The translations under genes and the position numbers were made by a program. A DNA stretch of 44,381 nt from a bacterium (GTDB lineage: Bacteria > SAR324 > XYD2-FULL-50-16): positions 1-44,381 of the forward strand of contig JAOZRE010000004.1 of the NCBI GenBank assembly GCA_029940215.1, in the 5' to 3' direction. Of this stretch, positions 27,473 through 35,996 are shown piece by piece; position 1 is the first letter of the stretch; each line of letters opens with the position of its first letter. The notes under the pieces are model-generated. The model searched no databases and was not told where the DNA came from. It worked only from the letters and a program-made list of their open reading frames with translations.

Positions 27473-27521
27473 GAAGCTTTAACGTTTATCTTAGGATTTG
27501 TTGCAACTGTTCACCATCTGC

Positions 27522-28745
27522 CTATTCACTGAACCGGCACAAAGCCAGTGACGCATTGGTTCCCCCGAAACCGAAGGAGTTGGATATAACAACATTCAGC
27601 TTCTGCTCCAGGGTTTTGCTGGTGAGATTAAGGTTTTCCGCCTCTTTTCCTGGCGTCTCAAGATTGATGTTGGGAGCGATAAAGTCGTTTTCCATCATGA
27701 TCAGCGAGTAAACAGCCTCGCTAGCTCCTGCCATCCAACACTCGTGACCAGTCATGGATTTTGTTGAACTGACAACAGGCTTTACATCGCCAAACACCCG
27801 GTCAATGGACTCCGCCTCCTTCATATCCCCCACAGGGGTCGAGGTGGCGTGGGCGTTGATATAGTCAACCGCCTTCAGGTCAAGACCCGAGTTCTTCATA
27901 CACAATTCCAGAGCCCTGGCAGGACCCTCAGCATTCGGTACCGAAATGTGGTCGCCGTTAGAGGAAAACCCGTACCCAATAACCTCGCCCAGGATTTTCG
28001 CGTCCCGCTTCTTCGCTGATTCCAAGCTTTCCAGGATCAATGTTGCCCCACCACCACTTGGAATCAGTCCATCCCTGCCGGCATCGAAGGGTCGCGAAGC
28101 CTCCTGTGGTGTGGATTCCCTGGTTGAAAAGGCACTCAACCCGTCAAAACTGGCCATGGCCTCCGCATTGATTTCCTGTGCACCGCCACAGATGATCTGC
28201 TCCTGCATGCCTGACTGAATCAGCAGGTAGGCCATGCCAATTGAGTGAGATCCGCTGGCACAGGCGCCGCTGATGGTGAAACTGACCCCCTTAAGCTTGA
28301 AGATCGTCGCCAGATTCATGGTCACTGTGGAATTCATCGACCGAAAAATCGATGCTGATCCCAGCAACATGGTATCCTGCTTTTCGCGCATCAGATCAGC
28401 AGATTCAATAATCGCTTTAGCGGAACTGTCGTTGCCGTATAAAATACCGACCTCCCCGTCGGCCAGAAAATCCCTGTCCATCCCGGCACCTTCCAGTGCC
28501 TCAACGGTAGCCAGGTATGCGTACTCTCCTTCCTCTGCCAACCGGGCTCTATCCCTGCGATGCAAGATCCCTTTCAGCTGCGGGCGCTCCAGGTTGCCGG
28601 TCAGACCGGAGCGAAATCCCATTTTTTTGCGCACCTCGTCCATGATGATCCCGGATTTCCCTTGGAAAAGGGCGTCCCGGACCTGATCAACGTTCGTCCC
28701 CAGGCATGAATAGATACCGATTCCGGTAATAACAACTCGTTTCAT
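27522..28745 (-). CDS. Beta-ketoacyl-ACP synthase (KAS I/II family)
   Basis: SGACASGSHSIGMA (Cys), NAHATSTPVGD (His), STKSMTGHE (His), SNSFGFGGTNA; start at MKRVVITGIG (28745). Confidence 0.93.
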   Translation of the reverse strand: MKRVVITGIGIYSCLGTNVDQVRDALFQGKSGIIMDEVRKKMGFRSGLTGNLERPQLKGILHRRDRARLAEEGEYAYLATVEALEGAGMDRDFLADGEVGILYGNDSSAKAIIESADLMREKQDTMLLGSASIFRSMNSTVTMNLATIFKLKGVSFTISGACASGSHSIGMAYLLIQSGMQEQIICGGAQEINAEAMASFDGLSAFSTRESTPQEASRPFDAGRDGLIPSGGGATLILESLESAKKRDAKILGEVIGYGFSSNGDHISVPNAEGPARALELCMKNSGLDLKAVDYINAHATSTPVGDMKEAESIDRVFGDVKPVVSSTKSMTGHECWMAGASEAVYSLIMMENDFIAPNINLETPGKEAENLNLTSKTLEQKLNVVISNSFGFGGTNASLALCRFSE

Positions 28746-28809
28746 AATGTATTTCGCCTGTCCAAGGGGTCGAACCTGTTTTTTCTGAAAAATTCGTTTC
28801 CTGGAAACA

Positions 28810-29538
28810 TCAAGTGTACAGCCCACCATTTACCGAGATGACCTCGCCCGTAACATAAGAGGCTCCCTCAGAAGCCAGAAAACCAACCACTTCCGCTACC
28901 TCTTCTGGATCTCCAAAACGCTTCAGGGGAATAAGCGCTTTAAAATCCTTTTCAGGCAGGTTTTCCGTCATGGCCGTTTTGATAAGGCCTGGTGCCACCG
29001 CGTTTACAGTAACCTTCCGCTTGCCAACCTCCTGAGCCAGCGCCTTGGTCGCGCCGATGATTCCCGCCTTTGCGGCTGAGTAGTTTACCTGCCCCGGATG
29101 CCCCTTTTGTCCCGACAGCGAGACAATATTGATAATCCGCCCATATTTGTTAGCCAGCATCTCCTTCAGAACCCGCCGGGTCACATAAAAAAAGGCGTTC
29201 AGATTGACATTCATCACGTCGTTCCAGTCCTCATTTTTCATCCAGATCAGCAGCTGGTCGCGATTCAGTCCGGCATTGTTAACCAGAATCTGAATGGAAT
29301 GCTCACTGTGTTCCTCTATCCAGCCACCCAGAACAGTCTCAATGGATTCGGGGTTACCAACATCAAACCGGATCAGTTCACCAGTTCCTTTCTGTCGCTT
29401 GATCTCATCCAGTGTATCGGTGGCGGCCCCGGAATCAGAGTTGTAGTTGATCAGCACGTGAAACCCCATGGCGGCCAATTTAATACTGGTAGCCCTGCCG
29501 ATCCCCTTTGACCCACCTGTTATCAGCGCACAATTCAT
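28810..29538 (-). CDS. 3-oxoacyl-ACP reductase (FabG-like)
   Basis: MNCALITGGSKGIGRATSIKL, VNNAGLNRD, YSAAKAGIIGATKALAQEVGKRKVTVNAVAPGLI; start at 29538. Confidence 0.93.
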   Translation of the reverse strand: MNCALITGGSKGIGRATSIKLAAMGFHVLINYNSDSGAATDTLDEIKRQKGTGELIRFDVGNPESIETVLGGWIEEHSEHSIQILVNNAGLNRDQLLIWMKNEDWNDVMNVNLNAFFYVTRRVLKEMLANKYGRIINIVSLSGQKGHPGQVNYSAAKAGIIGATKALAQEVGKRKVTVNAVAPGLIKTAMTENLPEKDFKALIPLKRFGDPEEVAEVVGFLASEGASYVTGEVISVNGGLYT

Positions 29539-29759
29539 AGATTTATTCTTTCCGTGAAGATCTCTTATCGTTCTGTAACCAGCCCGGCCACAAGATTTTT
29601 GACAGTCATTTTGTTCATTAAATATAGATTGATCCGGGAAAACCGTCAATATGGATATCAGAGGGGAATCCTCCTGACGACAGGTTCTGAAACCGACACC
29701 TGCCTGAAAAAAACATGGCTGAGTCTACTCCAAAAAGCAGAAAATAGCCATCAGGTATC

Positions 29760-29803
29760 ATTCCGGCACTGAATGCGCGAGGCTCACAGTGCAGAGCCGG
29801 AAT
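29760..29803. repeat. Imperfect inverted repeat in the divergent intergenic region
   Basis: ATTCCGGCACTG...CAGAGCCGGAAT. Confidence 0.5.
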
Positions 29804-29914
29804 CCAGTAAAAATAGATAAATCGGGAATGCCCATAGCCTTTCAGCTTGACGATTTCGGCGACACTTTGTATGGTTATTTTAATAAATCAATAACATAAA
29901 CTAGTATAATATTC

Positions 29915-31606
29915 ATGGCTAAAAGTACCGAAATTCCAGTCGATCCAGGTAGCGCCAAAACACTGGCTTTCGTGCTGGGCCTTTCCATGCTGTTTGTCGG
30001 GGTTTGCGGCATCAGTTATGAGTACACATTCAGTCGCCTGGGATCAGACATACTCGGCGATTCAGTCAAACAGTGGGCGGTAACCATTGGGTTGATGATG
30101 CTGTTTATGGGGATCGGCGCCGACCTTCAAAAGTACCTGCCCGACGAGTACAATGTGGACAACTTCATTTTCCTGGAGGTGCTGCTGGGCCTGCTGGGTG
30201 GAATCGGGCCGACGGTATCGCTTTTCACATTCGGACACTTTCACGATTATTTTGTCCTGGTCCACTACTTCTTCATCTGCACCATTGGGCTGATGATCGG
30301 ACTGGAAATTCCTCTGTTGACAAGGGTTAACCAGAAAACCGTGCCGAGCCTGAAACATAACCTGGGCCTGATCCTGAAGATGGACTATATCGGGTCGTTC
30401 CTGGGCGCCATTATCTGGGTTTTCCTGCTACCTCTTTTTTTCAATGTCCTGGAGACCAGTTTCTTCCTCGGCATCATCAATGTTGGCGTTGCTCTTTTCA
30501 CCTGGATCTGGTTTCATCGCTGGATGAAATACCCGAGGGCTATTCCGCTTTTCGCACTGGTTGTGGCGCTTGTTTTACTTGCCGGGCTGCTAAACGGCAC
30601 CAAAATCACCACCACCGCAGAGCAGATGCTTTACAAGGACACCATCATTTACACCCGTACCACACCCTATCAGCGAATTGTCATTACTCGAAGCCGAAGT
30701 GGAGATCACTACCTCTATATTAACGGTAACCTTCAGTTCTCAAGTATCGATGAGTACATCTATCACGAGTTTCTAGTCCACCCCGTCATGTCTGCAACCA
30801 AAGTACATAAAAAGGTACTGGTTCTGGGCGGTGGAGACGGTCTGGCCGTTCGGGAAATATTGAAGTATCGGGATGTTGAGTCGGTCACGCTGGTGGATAT
30901 CGACCCGGAGATGACCACCCTGGCATCTGAACTGCCGGAGCTGGTAGCGCTAAACAGGGGCAGCCTGCTGAATCGAAAGGTCACCTCTAAGAAGCCGGGG
31001 GGCATTTCACAGGGGAAACTGGCCCCGATCAGCCAGCAGGGTAAGGGATTTTTCAGAAGGCACAAGCAGTTTGACGGGGTTTCCGTCCACGTGGTCAACC
31101 TGGATGCCTACCAGTTTGTGGCGTCGATCTCAGGGATTTTTGATGTGATCATCATCGATTTCCCGGATCCCAATAACCAGTCGTTGTCAAAGCTATACTC
31201 ACGTGAATTTTACACCCTGCTGAAAGATAAACTGGCATTTGACGGGCTGCTGATTCAGCAATCGTCGTCACCCTCAGCTGCCAGTGAGGCCTTTCTGATG
31301 ATTGGCCGCACTCTGTCTGCTGCCGGTTTCACCGGTATTCCTATACACCACACCGTTCCCTCCTTCGGAGACTGGGGCTGGTGGATCGCTGGGCATCAGG
31401 AACGGTCAGGCGAAAAAGGATTGAAAGCGTTGATCAGCCAGGGACGTTCGCCGATTCCTGAAACCCGCTACCTCACCCGGGAGCTTATCAACGGGAGTCT
31501 GCAATTTGGTAAGGGGGTGTTGAAGACAGAGAGGCGTGATATCAACACGATTCTGGACGATCGGATTTTTCAGGCTTATCAGAAGGCCTGGGAGTCGCTT
31601 CAGTAG
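29915..31606 (+). CDS. Spermidine synthase-like protein with N-terminal multi-TM domain
   Basis: About seven hydrophobic segments, then VLVLGGGDGLAVREILKYRDVESVTLVDIDPEM, NLDAYQF, DVIIIDFPDPNN, LYSREFYTLL. Confidence 0.87.
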   Translation: MAKSTEIPVDPGSAKTLAFVLGLSMLFVGVCGISYEYTFSRLGSDILGDSVKQWAVTIGLMMLFMGIGADLQKYLPDEYNVDNFIFLEVLLGLLGGIGPTVSLFTFGHFHDYFVLVHYFFICTIGLMIGLEIPLLTRVNQKTVPSLKHNLGLILKMDYIGSFLGAIIWVFLLPLFFNVLETSFFLGIINVGVALFTWIWFHRWMKYPRAIPLFALVVALVLLAGLLNGTKITTTAEQMLYKDTIIYTRTTPYQRIVITRSRSGDHYLYINGNLQFSSIDEYIYHEFLVHPVMSATKVHKKVLVLGGGDGLAVREILKYRDVESVTLVDIDPEMTTLASELPELVALNRGSLLNRKVTSKKPGGISQGKLAPISQQGKGFFRRHKQFDGVSVHVVNLDAYQFVASISGIFDVIIIDFPDPNNQSLSKLYSREFYTLLKDKLAFDGLLIQQSSSPSAASEAFLMIGRTLSAAGFTGIPIHHTVPSFGDWGWWIAGHQERSGEKGLKALISQGRSPIPETRYLTRELINGSLQFGKGVLKTERRDINTILDDRIFQAYQKAWESLQ

Positions 31607-32657
31607 CCAATTGTCCGCAGGCAGCCGAAATTCCCTGCCCTCGAGACACCCGCATGGTTGCCAGAATACCATGATCAAGCAGGTACTGATGAAAGGTCTT
31701 GATCGCTGCCGGATCAGGCGATTTGTAGGGCAGCAGGTCATGTTCGTTATAGGGTATCAGGTTCACTTTTGATTTGATCCCATGCAGCAGGCTGACCAGC
31801 TTACGGGCAGATGCCATGGAATCGGTCACCCCCTTCATCAGAATATACTCAAAGGTCATTCGCTTTCGGGGCTCTTTCGGAAAGCGCTTACAGGTGTCAA
31901 TCAGCTCTTCCAGTGAGTAGCGGCGGCTGACAGGCATCAGCTTCTGGCGGGCCTCCTGGGTCACGCCGTTCAGCGAAATAGCCAGGTTCACCCGGATATC
32001 AGACTCTTCTGCAAATCGCTTGATTCCGGGGACAATGCCGCTGGTGGAAACAGTGATGCGTCTGGCCGAAAAACCAAACCCATGGGGATTCAGGAAGATT
32101 TTCAGCGACTGGATAGTATTGTCATAGTTGTGGAACGGCTCTCCCATGCCCATATAGACAATATTGCGAACCGTCTGGCCCTCGGGCAGAAGGCTTTGGG
32201 CATTGAGGATCTGTTCGACAATCTCTCCCGGTGTCAGATTCCGTTTCAGGCCCATGCTTGCTGTCAGGCAGAACTTACAGCCCATGGCGCATCCCACCTG
32301 GGTGGAGATACAGACCGTATAGTGATCGCCGTGGTTCAACAGAACGCTTTCAATCCGATGACCATCATGCAGTTCCTGGAGCAACTTGATGGTTCCGTCC
32401 GGGGCAACCTGTTTTTCAACGATGGGAATCCGCTCCAGGGAAAACTGGTGAGCCACCTTATTGAGAGCCTTTTTAGAGATATTGGTCATCTCATCCCAAC
32501 CGACAACCTGGTGGAGATAGAGCCACTGAAACAGTTGCACCGCCCGGAAGGGCTTCTCACCATTTGCCTCAGCCCACTCCCTGAGATCCACCTCGGTTTG
32601 ATCGGTTAGCTTTGTCTTCGGCACAACTTCCTGTGCCCCCGCCACATCCGCTTTCAT
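31542..32657 (-). CDS. rlmN: 23S rRNA (adenine2503-C2)-methyltransferase
   Basis: QVGCAMGCKFCLTASMGLKRNLTPGEIVEQ, NIVYMGMGEPFHNYDN, VNLIPYNEHD. Confidence 0.95.
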   Translation of the reverse strand: MKADVAGAQEVVPKTKLTDQTEVDLREWAEANGEKPFRAVQLFQWLYLHQVVGWDEMTNISKKALNKVAHQFSLERIPIVEKQVAPDGTIKLLQELHDGHRIESVLLNHGDHYTVCISTQVGCAMGCKFCLTASMGLKRNLTPGEIVEQILNAQSLLPEGQTVRNIVYMGMGEPFHNYDNTIQSLKIFLNPHGFGFSARRITVSTSGIVPGIKRFAEESDIRVNLAISLNGVTQEARQKLMPVSRRYSLEELIDTCKRFPKEPRKRMTFEYILMKGVTDSMASARKLVSLLHGIKSKVNLIPYNEHDLLPYKSPDPAAIKTFHQYLLDHGILATMRVSRGQGISAACGQLATEATPRPSDKPEKSDRPESC

Positions 32658-32660
32658 GGT

Positions 32661-33095
32661 TTAAGCCACTCTTTGAACGATCAGCTCTGCCGCCAGGCGA
32701 TACCCCTGAACACCACAACCGATAATAATTCCAGACGCGATAGCCGAGAGGTAAGAGTGGTGCCGGAAGGATTCCCGAGCGTGAACATTGGAGATATGCA
32801 CCTCGATAAACGGGATCTCTGTTCCTGCTAACGCATCCCGCAATACCACGGAGGTATGTGTCAGACCGCCTGGATTGATGATCAGGTAGTCGGCATCGGC
32901 ATGCTTGTGCAGAAAATCGATCAGCTCCCCTTCATGATTGGACTGAAAGGTGGTCAACCGGCAGCCGTGTGACTGGAGAAAGGTACGCGTCTCGGTTTCG
33001 ATGTCCGATAGCGACTGGCTGCCGTAAACATCAGGCTCCCGCTTTCCCAGCAGGTTCAGGTTCGGTCCATTGACCAGCAATATGTTTTTTTCCAT
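32661..33095 (-). CDS. aroQ: Type II 3-dehydroquinate dehydratase
   Basis: [74 protein letters not shown]. Confidence 0.96.
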   Translation of the reverse strand: MEKNILLVNGPNLNLLGKREPDVYGSQSLSDIETETRTFLQSHGCRLTTFQSNHEGELIDFLHKHADADYLIINPGGLTHTSVVLRDALAGTEIPFIEVHISNVHARESFRHHSYLSAIASGIIIGCGVQGYRLAAELIVQRVA

Positions 33096-33107
33096 CTTGT
33101 TCCTCGT

Positions 33108-33845
33108 TCAGTTTGATGATACGAGATGTTGAATCAGAATCGCCGCCGCTGCACTGACATTCAGGGACTCGACCAGATCGCTTCCGGGAATGCGGATCAG
33201 GCAGTCACAACGCTTACGGGTCAGGTTGCGCAACCCCTGTCCCTCATTGCCCATGACCAATACCATGAGGGGGGTCAGTGGCATTTCGGCAAAAGGAATA
33301 GACTCTTCTTCTCCTGCCGCCCCGGCAACGGAAAAACCTTCTTTTTTCAGTTGCTGCAAGGTTTCGGAGAGGTTTCCCACCTGGATTATCGGAAAGTGTT
33401 CCAGTGCTCCGGCAGACGCTTTGGAAACAGTTGCTGAGAGCGGAGCCGCATGATTCTTTAGCGAGATCAAACCCGTCGCACCCAGAAAAGCGGCAGAGCG
33501 AATCACAGCACCTGTATTCTGGGGGTCTTCCACCTGGTCCAAGGCTACCAGCAGGTGCCGTCCGCTCCGCGGCATCTCTTCCAGAAATTCGTCCAGGTCA
33601 TGCACGGCCAGATCGCCACAGGAAAGAGCCGCCCCCTGATGCATTTTGGTCTCGGCCATGGAGGCCAGTTTTCCAGCATCAATTTTATTAACCTGAATCC
33701 CTTGGGATCGCGCCAGTTTCGCCAGCATGTCCAGGCGAGGAGATCTATTTTTTTCGCTGAGCATGAGTTCGTAACAAACGCGATTACCACTGGTCATCGC
33801 CATCTGGACCGGGTTGATACCGTACAATATATTCTTGTTACCCAT
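33108..33845 (-). CDS. rlmB: 23S rRNA (guanosine2251-2'-O)-methyltransferase (TrmH/RlmB family)
   Basis: LYGINPVQMAM, VALDQVEDPQNTGAVIRSAAFLGATGLI, LVMGNEGQGLRNLTRKRCDCLIRIPG...SLNVSAAAAI. Confidence 0.93.
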   Translation of the reverse strand: MGNKNILYGINPVQMAMTSGNRVCYELMLSEKNRSPRLDMLAKLARSQGIQVNKIDAGKLASMAETKMHQGAALSCGDLAVHDLDEFLEEMPRSGRHLLVALDQVEDPQNTGAVIRSAAFLGATGLISLKNHAAPLSATVSKASAGALEHFPIIQVGNLSETLQQLKKEGFSVAGAAGEEESIPFAEMPLTPLMVLVMGNEGQGLRNLTRKRCDCLIRIPGSDLVESLNVSAAAAILIQHLVSSN

Positions 33846-33865
33846 TTACCGCTCTCGACTTCGAA

Positions 33866-35287
33866 TTACTTGCGCTGCCAGAATGTTTTTCCATCTCGGT
33901 CCTCCAGTTGTATGGAGGCTTCATTGAGCTGATCCCTTATCTGGTCAGCCATCGCCCAGTCTTTTTCATCCCGGGCCCGGTTCCGTTTTTCTATAAGCTG
34001 ATCGATCTGGTCATCGCTCAGTCCTGACGCTTCTTTTGCAATGCGCGGCGTTTTAAACCACTGTTCTGCTGGCACCTGCAGAATTCCCAGGATGTTGCCC
34101 AACTGGCGCAAGCGGTGATACATTGCGGTCATCTGTGGGTCATCCGCTGGCATGGAGTTCAATGCCTTTGTTAAATCAAACAAAACTGCCATGGCCTGGG
34201 GTGTATTTAGATCATCAGTCATCGCTGCCATAAATCGGTCCCCGTATATCTCAGTATCATCAGATCCCGGCAAATCAGTCTCAACGGCCGGTCGACCGCT
34301 GGCTGACTCGAATTTCTCCAGAGCACCATAAATGCGGTCCAGTCCCTCTGCACTTTTTATCAGGGCCGCCCGGCTGAAGTCCAGTGGTTGCCGATACTGT
34401 GCGGACAGGACGAAGAACCGGATCAGTTCCGGGTGATAGATTTGTACCAGGTCTGCGATGGTGGCGAAATTTCCAAGGGATTTTGACATCTTCTGGTTTT
34501 CGATCTTGATCATTCCGTTGTGCATCCAGTAATTTGCGTATTTGTGACCATTTGCACATTCTGATTGTGCGATCTCATTTTCGTGATGTGGAAAAATCAG
34601 ATCGCTGCCACCAGCATGAATGTCAAATGAGGTGCCCAGGTGATGAGCACTCATGGCAGAACATTCGATATGCCAGCCCGGCCTGCCTGGTCCCCAGGGG
34701 CTTTCCCAGGTCGGCTCGTTGGGTTTGGCCGCTTTCCAGAGCGCAAAATCCAGCGCATCCTCTTTCTCTTCATCGACCTCAACCCGGATACCGGACATCA
34801 ATTCGTCGATTTTCTTCCCACTGAGCTTGCCGTAAGCATCGAACTTTCTGACTCGGAAAAAGACCGAGCCGTTCACCTCGTAAGCAAATCCCTTTTCAAT
34901 CAGTTTTTCCGTTATTTTAATAATATCGCCTATATGATGGGTCGCCCGGGGAGCGATATCCGGCGTTTCGATTCCCAGTGCCGCCATATCGTCGTCGTGG
35001 GACTTGATGTTCTCCTCCGCCAGCTCATCAACCGTGATATTTCTTTCGTTGGCACGATTGATCATCTTGTCATCGATATCGGTGTAGTTTTTGACATAGG
35101 TGACATCATACCCCGCAGCCACAAAAACCCGACGCAGTACATCAAAGTTGATCCCACCCCTGGCATGTCCCAGATGACAATGATCATAAACGGTCACTCC
35201 GCAGTTATAAATTTTCACCTTCCCTGGTTCAAGCGGTTTAAAGACCTCTTTTTTATTGCTGAATGTATTGTAGAGTTTAATTTCCAT
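33866..35287 (-). CDS. cysS: Cysteinyl-tRNA synthetase
   Basis: YNCGVTVYDHCHLGHARGGINFDVLRR, GWHIECSAMSAHHLG, KMSKSLGNF. Confidence 0.97.
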   Translation of the reverse strand: MEIKLYNTFSNKKEVFKPLEPGKVKIYNCGVTVYDHCHLGHARGGINFDVLRRVFVAAGYDVTYVKNYTDIDDKMINRANERNITVDELAEENIKSHDDDMAALGIETPDIAPRATHHIGDIIKITEKLIEKGFAYEVNGSVFFRVRKFDAYGKLSGKKIDELMSGIRVEVDEEKEDALDFALWKAAKPNEPTWESPWGPGRPGWHIECSAMSAHHLGTSFDIHAGGSDLIFPHHENEIAQSECANGHKYANYWMHNGMIKIENQKMSKSLGNFATIADLVQIYHPELIRFFVLSAQYRQPLDFSRAALIKSAEGLDRIYGALEKFESASGRPAVETDLPGSDDTEIYGDRFMAAMTDDLNTPQAMAVLFDLTKALNSMPADDPQMTAMYHRLRQLGNILGILQVPAEQWFKTPRIAKEASGLSDDQIDQLIEKRNRARDEKDWAMADQIRDQLNEASIQLEDRDGKTFWQRK

Positions 35288-35376
35288 TGTCTTGTGATTC
35301 GGATGATATAAATTATTATTTTTTAAAAAAGTTGTTCACCCCTGAGGTACGAAGCCCATGGAGATGAAATCCCAGC

Positions 35377-35560
35377 ACTGAGTGTCTGTTATGAGTCCGG
35401 TGAAATTGCTTGGAGAAGTTTCGTAGATGATCTTGACGACGTTGAGCGGCCGAAACTCCTCCTGTTTGTCGAGTAGCGAGTTTGGGGTTTAAGCGAAATG
35501 CGTCTTAGATCATCTTGAAACGGATCCGTTATTTTACAGGGCTCATAACAGGCACGGAGT
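35377..35560. repeat. Long palindromic (hairpin/MITE-like) intergenic element, copy 2
   Basis: Left arm CTGTTATGAGTCCGGTGAAAT...TAGATGATCT...GAGCGGCCGAAACTCC pairs with the right arm GGGGTTT...AGATCATCTTGAAAC...ATTTTACAGGGCTCATAACAG. Shares the core with 139-320. Confidence 0.8.
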
Positions 35561-35839
35561 AGCCTCACGGATACTGTCCTCCCCGGCAACCCTGCTGAAT
35601 CAGGACATTCCGTCAGATCAGTCTGATAGCCTTTTATTGTAGATCTTTGACTGCTTATGATCAACCCCATTCTAGCTGCTCTTTCCTGAAATGATGCCCT
35701 CAATTCAATCGGAGCGGGACGAAAGATTCACCAATACCTGAGATGATGGCAGCCTTTTCCACCGGCGGTAACCGCCCTCAATCCCGTATCCATAGCCGGT
35801 CTATTTCTGTCACATTATGCACTGGATCAATTTACCCTT

Positions 35840-35869
35840 TCCGTTTATCATCGATTGTGGACCGTTTAT
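35840..35869 (+). promoter_or_regulatory. LytTR-type direct-repeat binding site upstream of the caspase gene
   Basis: TCCGTTTAT (35840-35848) and ACCGTTTAT (35861-35869), start-to-start spacing 21 bp; both fit [TA][AC][CA]GTTN[AG][TG]. Confidence 0.7.
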
Positions 35870-35996
35870 CAACGATTGTGCACCAATCCGGTGTTTCCCG
35901 GTAGCATAGTCCTGACAACAGTGGCAGAAGCTATCCGTTCATTTTATCGGCACCTTTACTATTTAGACTTTCACCTTGATTCAATCCCCTGGTATC

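Noticed and set aside
35186-35194. A further exact ACCGTTTAT (minus strand) half-site
   Set aside because: Lies inside cysS and encodes conserved TVYDH residues; no partner half-site at 21 bp, so coding constraint explains it.
34640-35311. 223-aa plus-strand ORF
   Set aside because: Antisense to cysS, whose motifs are intact.
35389-35703. 104-aa minus-strand ORF
   Set aside because: Lies largely in the palindromic repeat element; sequence not protein-like.
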